Shown here: positions 24,584 through 33,068 of the stretch, in pieces | Layout: each line of letters starts with the position of its first letter | Position numbering within the stretch: the stretch's first letter is position 1 | Source of the DNA: Hymenobacter monticola | GTDB taxonomy: Bacteria; Bacteroidota; Bacteroidia; Cytophagales; Hymenobacteraceae | Length of the DNA: 64,000 bases | Assembly (NCBI RefSeq): GCF_022811645.1 | Contig: NZ_CP094534.1 | Span: 1,116,001 to 1,180,000 of the forward strand | Direction of reading: 5' to 3' | Made by a program: the position numbers and the translations under genes | The notes under the pieces: generated by a model | What the model saw: the letters and a program-made list of their open reading frames with translations, nothing else | What the model was told of the DNA's origin: nothing | The model's database searches: none

Positions 24584-25570
24584 ATGACCCCTTCGCAAAC
24601 CAAACGCCGCCTTGGCCTGCTTTCCCTCGTGGTAAGTGTGGTGCTGGTGGCTATCAAATTCTACGCCTACCGCCTCACCCGCTCCCAGGCGGTGCTCACC
24701 GATGCGTTGGAAAGCATCATCAACGTTTTCACCAGCGGGTTTGCGCTCTACAGCCTCTACCTGGCCGGCCTGCCCAAGGACGAAAACCACCCCTACGGGC
24801 ACGGCAAGGTCGAGAACCTCTCGTTGGGCTTCGAGGGCGGGCTGATTTTCATGGCCGGCGCCTTCATTCTGTACCACGCCTCCCAGGGCCTGCTGCACCC
24901 GCAGCCCGTGGCCCGGCCCGACTGGGGCGTGGCCCTGCTGGCCAGCACGGCCTTCGTGAACCTGGGCGTGGGCCTGGTGCTGGTGCGGGCGGGCAAGCAA
25001 CTCAAGTCGGTGGCGCTGGTGGGCGACGGGCAGCACCTCTATATCGATGCCCTCACTTCCATCGTGTCGTCGCTGGCGCTGGTGCTGGTGGCCGTCACGG
25101 GCGTGGTCCGCTTCGACACGGGCGCGGCCCTGCTGCTGGGCGGCTTCATCCTGGTGAACGGCTGGCGCATGCTGCGCCGCGCCGTTTCGGGCCTGATGGA
25201 CGAGGCCGACACGGCCACCGTTTCCGCCGTCATTGCCGAGCTACAGGCCCACCGGCGCCAGCCCTGGATTGATGTGCACAACCTGCGCGTGCAACGCTAT
25301 GGCGCCAACCTGCATATCGACTGCCACATGCAAATGCCCTACTACTTCACCTTGGAAGAGGTACATTCCCAGCTGTTCGACATTGAGGAGCTCATCAAGG
25401 AGCGTTTCGCGGTGGAAGTGGAAATGTTTGTGCACGCCGACCCTTGCACCTTTGCCGCGTGCTCGCTGTGCCACATGGCCGAGTGCCCGGTGCGCTTGCA
25501 CCCTTTCCGCCACGAGGTGGCGTGGGATATTCACAATGCCGTGCGGAACGAACGGCATCACTTGGTTTAA
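24584..25570 (+). CDS. Cation diffusion facilitator with Cys-rich C-terminus
   Basis: 328 residues with about six transmembrane segments at 8-215 and a cytoplasmic C-terminal domain. CDF metal-site residues are visible in SQAVLTDALESIINVF (site A Asp), HPYGHGKVENLS, and DGQHLYIDALTSIVSS. The C-terminal domain (about 225-328) contains a four-cysteine cluster, Cys288, Cys293, Cys296 and Cys301 (DPCTFAACSLCHMAEC), not part of the basic CDF fold. CDF proteins expel Zn, Mn, Fe, Co or Ni from the cytoplasm by proton antiport. It diverges from mntH across a 216-base gap, giving one import and one export gene from the same region. Promoter-like GACCTTTG precedes the ATG. Confidence 0.9.
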   Translation: MTPSQTKRRLGLLSLVVSVVLVAIKFYAYRLTRSQAVLTDALESIINVFTSGFALYSLYLAGLPKDENHPYGHGKVENLSLGFEGGLIFMAGAFILYHASQGLLHPQPVARPDWGVALLASTAFVNLGVGLVLVRAGKQLKSVALVGDGQHLYIDALTSIVSSLALVLVAVTGVVRFDTGAALLLGGFILVNGWRMLRRAVSGLMDEADTATVSAVIAELQAHRRQPWIDVHNLRVQRYGANLHIDCHMQMPYYFTLEEVHSQLFDIEELIKERFAVEVEMFVHADPCTFAACSLCHMAECPVRLHPFRHEVAWDIHNAVRNERHHLV

Positions 25571-25640
25571 GGCTCCGCTGTGAGTAAATGGTTGCCAAGC
25601 CGGTGAGCTTTCGCATCTCACTTCTCATGCCGGGTTAAAC

Positions 25641-25677
25641 AAAAAAGGGTGCCGCGACAAGCGCGGCACCCTTTTTT
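25641..25677. terminator. Bidirectional terminator
   Basis: AAAAAAGGGTGCCGC pairs perfectly with GCGGCACCCTTTTTT. A runs on one side and T runs on the other let it serve both convergent genes, the CDF gene and the large T9SS protein. Confidence 0.9.
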
Positions 25678-25701
25678 GTGGTGGCAGGAAGTAAGCAGCG
25701 C

Positions 25702-28608
25702 TTAGCGCACTACTTCAATCCAGCCTTTGGTTTGAACACCCTTGCCGTCGGTGAGCAAGTAGTAGTACACGCCAGCGGGTTGGTTATCACCGCCCCAGTT
25801 GTTGGCGTAGTTGTTCTGCTCGTACACCTTGCGGCCCCAACGGTTGAAAATCTCCAGCTTGCTGCGCGTGTTGGCAGTCGAGACTTTGAATACATCGTTC
25901 TGGTTGTCGCCGTTGGGCGTGATGATGTTCGGAATCTGCAGGTCCGGCACAAACACTATGCGCTCGAAGGTAGTCGGCGCGCAAGTCACGTTAACGCCCG
26001 GCACCGTAGACGACACCGTAGCGGTGAGCTTAATTTTATAGTAGCCCGACTGCGAGAGCTGCAGCGGCGTAGCGGGCGTAGCAGCAGTGCTGAAGTTAAC
26101 AGCCGATTCGTTTACCCCGTCACCCAGTACGTCGCGCACGCGCTGGTAGCTCCAGGAGTAAGCTACTGATGCGCCAGCGGCCGTGCCCGTGGTGTTGTTG
26201 AAGGTGAAGTATACCGGCGGACGCGTGGGGGCGCGCTTGCCGTTTACCGGGGCGTCAACGGAGTCAGCAGTAGCGAAGGTAGCCTTCAGGGCCGGCACCA
26301 CGCGCACCACCACCGAAGTCGTATCGGCGCAGCCGGTCTGTGGGTTGCCCGAAATCGTCACGCGGTAGCGGGTCGTCACGGTCGGGGTGACCGTCGGGTT
26401 GGCCTTGGTCAGGTCAGCCGTAGCCAAGCCATTGGCTGCCTCAAAGCGGTAGGTATAGGTATCGGTGAAGCCGGGTACCGAGGGCGTCGTGGCCGAAGCC
26501 GTGAGCGTGGCCGGGCTGCCCGAGCACACGTAGGCGTTGCTCGTAACGAGGCGCACGGTGGGCGGCGGCACCACCGTCACGCGCACCGTGTTGGTAGCCG
26601 TGCAGGCATAAGGCGAAGCGCCGTTCACCGTCACGGTGTAGGTGTTCACACCCAGGGTGGTGGGACGCACCCGCAGGGTCGTACCCGCACTGTTAGCCGG
26701 CACGCCGGGGCCCGTCCAGCGGTAGGTATAGGTATCGTTCAGGTTATTGCCGGGGCCGTTGGGGCGGGTGGTAGCAGCCGTCAGCAATACTTCCGCGCCA
26801 GCGCACACAGCCGTCAGCGAAGCCGTAGCCGTCACGATGGGCTGGGGCACTACGCGCACCACTATCGACGTCGTGTCGCCGCACAAGCCTTGGGCAAAGC
26901 CGAACCGAGGCGCGATGCGCAGCAGGTAGCGGGTGGTGGCGGTCGGGTTCACAGTGATGTTCTGGGTGTTGGTCACGGCCGGCAGGCCGGTGCCGCCCGC
27001 AGCTACGCTCCACTGGAAGGAGTATTCCTGGGGAACGGTGGTGTTGTTGGCAATGCGGCGGATGGAGTCCGGACGGAGCACGTTGCCCTGAATGGTCAGC
27101 GAACCACCCGGGCAGATGGAAGCCGGCGTTTGCCCGCCAATGCCGGGGCTGCCGACGGTGGCAGCGGCCGTAGCGTAGTTGCCGCGCAGCACGCGGATAA
27201 CCAGTACCCGGTTTTGCACGCCCTTGATGGGGCAGGCGTTGTCCTCAATCTTGAAGCTCAGCAGGATGGTGCGGCCCACGGTGGTGGGCGAGGGCTGGAA
27301 GAAGAACACGCCCTTGGGGTTGGTGGTGCCGTTGCCGCTCAGGCTGAACGTGCCCACGTCGCCCGAATCCAGGTAGCGGGGGTCGGTGTTGATGTTCGGG
27401 GGCAGCGTCACGGTCAGCAGCTGGCCGGCGCTGGGGGTGCGCAGGTTGTCGGGGTCGGTGAAGTTGAGCTCCACGCGCGAGTAGTTGCAGCTGCGTACGT
27501 CAATCCGGGTGGTGTCGGTGGTGTTTACTGCAGTGGTGTTCGAGCCGTTTGTCACGGGGTTGGCTTGCACGGGGTTGGGCGTGCTGTTGTTGCCGCAGTC
27601 AATCACAATGATGTTGGCTTCGCGGCGCACCGTGCCAATGACGCGGCGCACGCCGTTGATGCGGCGGTACTCGGTGATGAGCACGGCAATCTGGTACTTG
27701 TTGGCGCCGCCGGCAGTACCGGCGGTGGGGTCGAAGTAGCCGGGCGTGAAGGTAATGGTGCGCGCCTGCTGGTTGAAGTTGAACGTGCGGGCTACGCCGG
27801 TGCGCAGGGGGCAGGTGCCCACCGTGTCGAGGCCGAGGCGAATGGGGCTGGTGGGGCTGTACTGGCTGGAAGGCAGGCCCGGGAAGCTGAAGAAACCGGT
27901 GCCACCGCCGGGGCAGTTGATGGCGGTCAGCACAGCGCCGCTGCCGGGCTGCGTGTTGTAGGTAGCGGGCGTGCCGCAGGCAACCAGCGGCGCCGCCAGC
28001 GAATACACCAGCGAGTCACCGTCGGCCTCGGTCGAGGAGAAGGTGATGGTTTGGCGCTGTTTCCAGCAAGCGTACTGAATCGGAATATCCTGGGGGTCGA
28101 ACTGGGGCGAGTTGTTAGCTACGGCCGTGGTGCCTTGGTTGCGGTTGTCGAGGGTAGCTTCCACGTACAAGTCGCCGGCTACAATGTTGGCCAGGGCCGG
28201 ACGGGCGTTCTGGTCGGTGCTCAGAATCCACTGGCCGGGCGCCAGCGTTACCGTAGCCGTGTAGTTATACACGTCGTAGTTCGGCAAGCCAGCCGGCCCC
28301 TGGCAGGGGCCCGCCGATACGGCGGCGCAGAACGGGTTGCCGGCTTCTACAGCCCCCTGCTGCACAAACGGAGTCGTTTGGGCCGTGGTGTTGCAACCAC
28401 CGTTCTTGTAGCTCAGGTTAAAAGCACTCGGCGTAATGCCCGAGCAGTCGCGATAGAGGCGGAATCTTACGCGGTACTGGTTGTTGCCCAGCGACACGTA
28501 GGTCATATCACCGCCCAGCAAGTGGGAAGCGCGTGCTTCCTGCGCGCTGCCCATAAGCAGGCCACACGCAAAGAGCAGCATGGTGAAGGAATGTAAGATT
28601 TTTCTCAT
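25702..28608 (-). CDS. Large T9SS-secreted protein with gliding-associated C-terminal domain (CHU_C type)
   Basis: 968 residues from ATG at 28608 (signal MRKILHSFTMLLFACGLLMGS). The start of the mature protein, ASHLLGGDMTYVSLGN, is the familiar opening of Bacteroidota adhesin-like gliding-associated proteins. It continues with beta-sandwich repeats: several PKD/Ig-like units with motifs CAGAEVLLTAATT, CSGSPATLTASATT and TYTVTVNG. The end is a classic type B sorting domain: IPNIITPNGDNQNDVF, LEIFNRWGRKVYE, NYANNWGGDN, PAGVYYYLLTDG. T9SS exports such proteins to the cell surface, where they act in adhesion or matrix structure. It is single-gene, ending in a shared terminator. Confidence 0.9.
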   Translation of the reverse strand: MRKILHSFTMLLFACGLLMGSAQEARASHLLGGDMTYVSLGNNQYRVRFRLYRDCSGITPSAFNLSYKNGGCNTTAQTTPFVQQGAVEAGNPFCAAVSAGPCQGPAGLPNYDVYNYTATVTLAPGQWILSTDQNARPALANIVAGDLYVEATLDNRNQGTTAVANNSPQFDPQDIPIQYACWKQRQTITFSSTEADGDSLVYSLAAPLVACGTPATYNTQPGSGAVLTAINCPGGGTGFFSFPGLPSSQYSPTSPIRLGLDTVGTCPLRTGVARTFNFNQQARTITFTPGYFDPTAGTAGGANKYQIAVLITEYRRINGVRRVIGTVRREANIIVIDCGNNSTPNPVQANPVTNGSNTTAVNTTDTTRIDVRSCNYSRVELNFTDPDNLRTPSAGQLLTVTLPPNINTDPRYLDSGDVGTFSLSGNGTTNPKGVFFFQPSPTTVGRTILLSFKIEDNACPIKGVQNRVLVIRVLRGNYATAAATVGSPGIGGQTPASICPGGSLTIQGNVLRPDSIRRIANNTTVPQEYSFQWSVAAGGTGLPAVTNTQNITVNPTATTRYLLRIAPRFGFAQGLCGDTTSIVVRVVPQPIVTATASLTAVCAGAEVLLTAATTRPNGPGNNLNDTYTYRWTGPGVPANSAGTTLRVRPTTLGVNTYTVTVNGASPYACTATNTVRVTVVPPPTVRLVTSNAYVCSGSPATLTASATTPSVPGFTDTYTYRFEAANGLATADLTKANPTVTPTVTTRYRVTISGNPQTGCADTTSVVVRVVPALKATFATADSVDAPVNGKRAPTRPPVYFTFNNTTGTAAGASVAYSWSYQRVRDVLGDGVNESAVNFSTAATPATPLQLSQSGYYKIKLTATVSSTVPGVNVTCAPTTFERIVFVPDLQIPNIITPNGDNQNDVFKVSTANTRSKLEIFNRWGRKVYEQNNYANNWGGDNQPAGVYYYLLTDGKGVQTKGWIEVVR

Positions 28609-29211
28609 GGGTGAAAAGGGGTGAAGTGAAATATAAAACGCAGCTTTGGGTGGGTGCCAACGAATCAGCGGCCCAAGATACAGGCGGAAAAACAGAGTGC
28701 CAAGAAGTACCTGCAACAGCCATTCTCAAGCAGCAAATTACGGGCCAAACTTGACAAAATTTCGATAAGATGGAACTTATTCGTGATTTATATTAAGTTC
28801 CGTCACCTTGCTCAACTTGAGGGACTTCGTCAAGCGTGAAAGCCCAGGCAACTGCACGCCCGCAACCCTGCGCTCAGGCTTTTGCCAGCCGTATGACCAA
28901 AACGACAAAAGGCTCGTAGCAACTTCTTTTCTGCCCAATGATGCCACGTAGCATTTACAAAGCTTCTATGAATAGTCCGACAAAGTTTTTTAATGGCCTC
29001 AAAAGCACCATAAGGAGGTAATTAACTGCCCTTTTAAGCCGGGCTGCGGCGCTTGTTTGATTTAAAATGCAACTGTTTTTTTGTAACTGCCCGAGCTTTC
29101 TTTCTACATTACAATGCCAAAAGCATGTACCAGGCCCCTTTTGGTGGGCCGGTGCTGCTCGTTTTTCCACCCTGCTCCACCCGTATTGTTCAACCTTTTC
29201 CCCTTCACCCC
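28609..29211. other. Intergenic region between divergent T9SS-cargo genes
   Basis: About 600 bases, more AT-rich than the genes. A dyad GGAACTTA/TAAGTTCC lies at 28772-28801 with a 14-base centre and could be a regulatory site. An AGGAGGT string at 29013-29019 has no start codon behind it. No gene, RNA or repeat is supported. Confidence 0.5.
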
Positions 29212-31332
29212 ATGCACACACCTTTACATGCGCGACAGCGCGGGCCTCTGAGTTGGGCGCTGCTGCTGTTGGCAACCCTGCTGCTCAACGGCGGCGCTCT
29301 GCGAGCCCAAACGGCCGACACCTACAACTTTGCGCCCAGCACCGGCACCTACACGCCCCTGACGGGCGGCACGGCCGTCACCAACATCCTGACCGATGAT
29401 GCATTGTCGGCGACGATACCGCTGAACTTCTCGTTTGTGTTCGACGGCAACACGTACACTTCCTGCAAGGTGTCGTCGAACGGCTGGCTGACTTTTAATA
29501 CAAGCGCCACCGGCAACAGCTTAACCAACGATTTGTCGACCGGCACGGCTTCGGAGCGGCCCCGGGTGGCTCCCTACTGGGACGACCTCACCGGCACCAA
29601 CGGCACGGCCAGCTACCTCACCAGCGGCACGGCGCCCAACCGGGTGTTCACGTTTGAGTGGCGCAACTGGGCGCGCCTGAGCAACAGCGGTTCTTTTTCG
29701 ATGCAGGTGCAACTGGTCGAAGGCACCAACGCAGTGCGTTTTGTGTATCGCCAGGAAGTGCCCGTTGCTTCGGGCATAACGGCCTCCATCGGCTTGGCGG
29801 GCGCCGGCTCGGGCGCCAACTCGTTTCTGTCGCTGAGCAACACCAGCCCTTCGCCGGCAGTTAGCTCCACCACCGAAACGGACAACATTTCGACCATCCC
29901 GGCTACTGGCCAAATCTACACGTTCACGCCTCCTATTATTACGGCGTGCCCCACGCCGCGCAACCTGAACTCGGCCGTGACCACCAACTCGGCCATCGTG
30001 CAGTTTACCACGACCAATACCCCCTCCGGGCCTTTTACCGTGTACTACGGGCCCGCCGGCTTCAACCCGGCGCTGCCCAGTTCCAGCACCAACTCCTACC
30101 AAACCCAGACGACGGCCTCTTCGACGCTCATCATCACGGGCTTGACGGCGCAAACCAATTACCAATTTTACGTGGTGCAGAACTGCGGCGGCGCTACGGG
30201 CAACAGCAGCTTCTCCAGCCCGGGCTCCTTCACCACCAACCCCAACCCGGCCAGCAACAACGACTGCGCCCAGGCTGTGGTGCTCCCCGTGGGCGCCACC
30301 TGCACCACGCCCACCAACGGCACCGTATTTGGCGCCACGCAAAGCATCGCTCCCACCACCGGCTGCACCAGCACCACTGCCAACGACGTGTGGTACTCGT
30401 TTGTGGCCAACGGAACTTCGCAAACCATTGCCTTCGCCCCGCAATTTGCCGGCGTGATGGACGTGCGCTCGGGCAACTGCACCACCTCCACCAGCGTGTT
30501 CTGCACGTCGGTGGCGGCGGGCAGCAGCAGCAGCAGCAACATCGGGGGCCTCACGAACGGCCAAACGTACTATGTGCGGGTGTACCCCACGGGCAGCACG
30601 GCGCCGGCAGCCGCCAGCAGCACCTTCACACTGTGCGTGACCACGGGCCCGGTGGCCCCGGCCAACGATGAGTGCGCCAACGCAGTGGCCCTGAGCGTGG
30701 GCACCACGTGCACCACGCCGGTGATTGGCACCGTGCTGGCAGCCGCGCAGAGCCTTCCGCCCACGACGGGCTCGGGCTGCACGGCTACCAACGCCTACGA
30801 CGTATGGTATTCGTTCGTGGCCACGGGCTCTTCGCAAATCATCACCTTCGCCCCGTCGTTCGCGGGCATTCTGAACGTGCGCTCGGGCGCTTGCGCTACC
30901 TCAACGAGCATTTTCTGCTCGTCTACGGCGGCATCGGCTACCACCAACAACACGATTACCGGCCTGACGAACGGCCAGACCTACTACGTGCGGGTGTATC
31001 CTTCGACGGCCACTCAGCCGGCGCCCAGCGCCAGCTCGTTCATTCTGTGTGCTTCGGGCCGTCCGCTGGCCGCCCGTGCGCAAGCCGACACCGAGGCGCT
31101 GGTGGTGTTCCCCAACCCGAGCAACACCGGCCAGCTCACCCTGCGCCTCAACGCGCTGGGCCAGCCCGGCCAGGCCACGCTGCTCAACGCCCTGGGCCAG
31201 ACGGTGCGCGCCCAGGCCCTGAGCGCCGCCGCCGAGCAGACGCTGCCCACCCGCGGCTTGGCCGCCGGCGTCTACACCCTGCGCGTCACCCGTGGCGAGC
31301 AGGTGCTGACCCGCAAAGTCGTTCTCGAATAG
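29212..31332 (+). CDS. T9SS type A secreted multi-domain protein, copy 1
   Basis: 706 residues from ATG at 29212, picked for its signal peptide (LSWALLLLATLLLNGGALRAQ); the frame is open further left but that part is not signal-like. Order: a beta domain (residues about 35-240, including NGWLTFNTS and RVAPYWDDL, as in surface adhesin lectin-like domains), a fibronectin type III unit (about 245-345, PRNLNSAVTTNSAIVQF) and two near-identical 130-residue repeats at about 350-480 and 483-613 (NDCAQAVVLPVGATC... and NDECANAVALSVGTTC...; each has DVWYSFVA). The C-terminal 90 residues are a type A T9SS sorting domain (VVFPNPSNTGQLTLRL ... GVYTLRVTRGEQVLTRKVVLE). The function is probably surface adhesion or a secreted matrix protein. 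Confidence 0.88.
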   Translation: MHTPLHARQRGPLSWALLLLATLLLNGGALRAQTADTYNFAPSTGTYTPLTGGTAVTNILTDDALSATIPLNFSFVFDGNTYTSCKVSSNGWLTFNTSATGNSLTNDLSTGTASERPRVAPYWDDLTGTNGTASYLTSGTAPNRVFTFEWRNWARLSNSGSFSMQVQLVEGTNAVRFVYRQEVPVASGITASIGLAGAGSGANSFLSLSNTSPSPAVSSTTETDNISTIPATGQIYTFTPPIITACPTPRNLNSAVTTNSAIVQFTTTNTPSGPFTVYYGPAGFNPALPSSSTNSYQTQTTASSTLIITGLTAQTNYQFYVVQNCGGATGNSSFSSPGSFTTNPNPASNNDCAQAVVLPVGATCTTPTNGTVFGATQSIAPTTGCTSTTANDVWYSFVANGTSQTIAFAPQFAGVMDVRSGNCTTSTSVFCTSVAAGSSSSSNIGGLTNGQTYYVRVYPTGSTAPAAASSTFTLCVTTGPVAPANDECANAVALSVGTTCTTPVIGTVLAAAQSLPPTTGSGCTATNAYDVWYSFVATGSSQIITFAPSFAGILNVRSGACATSTSIFCSSTAASATTNNTITGLTNGQTYYVRVYPSTATQPAPSASSFILCASGRPLAARAQADTEALVVFPNPSNTGQLTLRLNALGQPGQATLLNALGQTVRAQALSAAAEQTLPTRGLAAGVYTLRVTRGEQVLTRKVVLE

Positions 31333-31352
31333 CAGACCAGGTGGTTTGAAAA

Positions 31353-31394
31353 GAAGCTGAGAAAAGCCAACCATTGTTGGTTTTTCTCAGCTTC
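31353..31394 (+). terminator. Terminator hairpin behind T9SS copy 1
   Basis: GAAGCTGAGAAAAGCCAA pairs with TTGGTTTTTCTCAGCTTC, 16 of 18 matched, loop CCATTG-like. A second hairpin of weaker pairing with a TTTT tail lies at about 31483-31527. Confidence 0.65.
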
Positions 31395-31581
31395 CTGAGG
31401 ATACGCCAAGCTAGCGTGGGTTGAACCAACTCCTTTTGCGCCGTTGCAGGACTGGTTGTTTTGCCCTGTGCTGAGCTTCTGGCCAGCGCCACCCGCACAC
31501 ACTTTTTGTGTGCAGTGGCGGGTTTTAAGTACGTAGGTTACTAAACACTTCTTTCCTTCTTCGCCCTCATTCTTTCACACC

Positions 31582-32985
31582 ATGCAACAATCCATACCAA
31601 CCAATCCCCCAATTGCCCTTTCAACTTCGCGGCGGTGGCAGCTTTCGCTGTTGTTGGTGCTGTTCCTGATAGCGCCCAAGGCGTGGGCGCAGACCTACAT
31701 CATCGGCACCAATCAAACCGCCTGCGCCGGCACCATCTACGACTCGGGCGGGGCCAACGGCAATTATTCGGACAGTGAAGACCTGACCAGCGTGCTCACG
31801 CCGGGCACGGCCGGCTCGAAGGTGGCGCTCAACTTCACCGCGTTCTCGACCGAGAGCTGCTGCGACTACCTGCGCATCTACGACGGGCCGTCGGCTTCGG
31901 CCACGCTCATTGGCGAGTACCGCGGCACCACCGGCCCCGGCTCGGTATATGCATCGGCCAGCAACCCCACCGGCCAGCTCACGCTGGTGTTCCACACCGA
32001 CGGCTCGGTGGTGCAATCGGGCTTTGCCGCTGCGATTTCGTGCCTGGCGCCGCCCACTTGCACGGCGGTAACCAACCTGACGGTAACCAACCTGACGGCC
32101 ACGGCGGCCACGCTGAACTTCACCCCGGGCGTGGGCAACAACAGCTACATCGTGACCTACACGGCCGCTGGCGGCACGGCCCAGACCCAGACCGCCTCGG
32201 CCTCGCCCATCACGCTGAATAACCTGATTTCGTCGACTCCCTACACCATCAGCATCCAGCCGGTGTGCGCGGTGGGCACCTCGCCCAACACGACCACGAC
32301 GGCGACCTTCACCACGCTGCTGCCCAACGACGAGCCGTGCGGCGCCCTCACCCTAGGCAATACAACCGTCACTTCTTCTAACGTAAACGCGAGCACCAGC
32401 ATCCAGAACGGCATCAGCCTGCCGGCTTGCTCGCCGGCCGCCGCGCCCAAGGACGTGTGGTTCACCTTCGTGGCCACGGGCCCCACGCGCACGCTCACCC
32501 TTACGGGCACGGCCGCCGGGTCGGTGCGCGTCTATACTTCGCCGAACTGCACAACGGGGCCGTTTGCGCAGGTGTTCTGCCAGGCCGGGCCCGGCAACAA
32601 CCAGAACGTGGGCCCCATCAACCTGACGGGCCTTGTGGCGGGCACCCGCTACTACCTTTCGGTGAGCGGCTACGGCAGCTCCGATGCAGCCGGCACCTTC
32701 ACCATCCTGGGTTCGCCCCTGGCCGCCCGCGCGCAAGCCGACACCGAGGCACTGGTGGTGTTCCCGAACCCGAGCAACACCGGCCAGCTCACCCTGCGCC
32801 TCAGCGGCCTGGCCCACGCCGGCCAAGCCACGCTGCTCAACGCCCTCGGCCAGACGGTGCGCGCCCAGGCCCTGAGCAACGCCGCCGAGCAGACGCTGTC
32901 GACCCATGGCATCGCCACCGGCGTTTACACGCTGCGCGTGACGATGGGCGAGCAGGTGCTAACCCGCAAAGTGGTGCTGGAATAG
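31582..32985 (+). CDS. T9SS type A secreted protein with CUB-like and fibronectin domains, copy 2
   Basis: 467 residues. Signal region 1-37 (LSLLLVLFLIAPKAWAQ). Residues about 45-150 resemble a CUB domain (SGGANGNYSDSEDLTSVLTP, STESCCDYLRIYDGPS, GFAAAISC), residues 155-250 a fibronectin type III unit, and 255-375 a repeat like those in the upstream protein (DVWFTFVATGPTRTLTLTG). The C-terminal sorting domain is nearly the same as in the gene just upstream, down to its nucleotide sequence (31066-31332 against 32713-32985), so the pair has shared that end by recent duplication or gene conversion. It ends at a strong terminator. It is likely secreted to the surface through T9SS. Confidence 0.88.
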   Translation: MQQSIPTNPPIALSTSRRWQLSLLLVLFLIAPKAWAQTYIIGTNQTACAGTIYDSGGANGNYSDSEDLTSVLTPGTAGSKVALNFTAFSTESCCDYLRIYDGPSASATLIGEYRGTTGPGSVYASASNPTGQLTLVFHTDGSVVQSGFAAAISCLAPPTCTAVTNLTVTNLTATAATLNFTPGVGNNSYIVTYTAAGGTAQTQTASASPITLNNLISSTPYTISIQPVCAVGTSPNTTTTATFTTLLPNDEPCGALTLGNTTVTSSNVNASTSIQNGISLPACSPAAAPKDVWFTFVATGPTRTLTLTGTAAGSVRVYTSPNCTTGPFAQVFCQAGPGNNQNVGPINLTGLVAGTRYYLSVSGYGSSDAAGTFTILGSPLAARAQADTEALVVFPNPSNTGQLTLRLSGLAHAGQATLLNALGQTVRAQALSNAAEQTLSTHGIATGVYTLRVTMGEQVLTRKVVLE

Positions 32986-33002
32986 TTTTCCACTTAGTCA
33001 AC

Positions 33003-33045
33003 GCACAAAAAAAGAGCCGGCAGCTTGCCGGCTCTTTTTTTGTGC
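33003..33045. terminator. Bidirectional terminator between convergent T9SS genes
   Basis: GCACAAAAAAAGAGCCGGCA pairs perfectly with TGCCGGCTCTTTTTTTGTGC around a GCT loop; A and T runs on both sides. Confidence 0.9.
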
Positions 33046-33068
33046 GCGTTACTTTTCGATGCGTGGCC

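Noticed and set aside
26890..28596. 568-codon antisense frame in the large T9SS gene
   Set aside because: Shadow; the minus strand protein has an intact signal peptide and sorting domain.
29013..29019. AGGAGGT ribosome-binding-like string (another at about 35653)
   Set aside because: No start codon follows at a usable distance, and Bacteroidota rarely rely on such sites.
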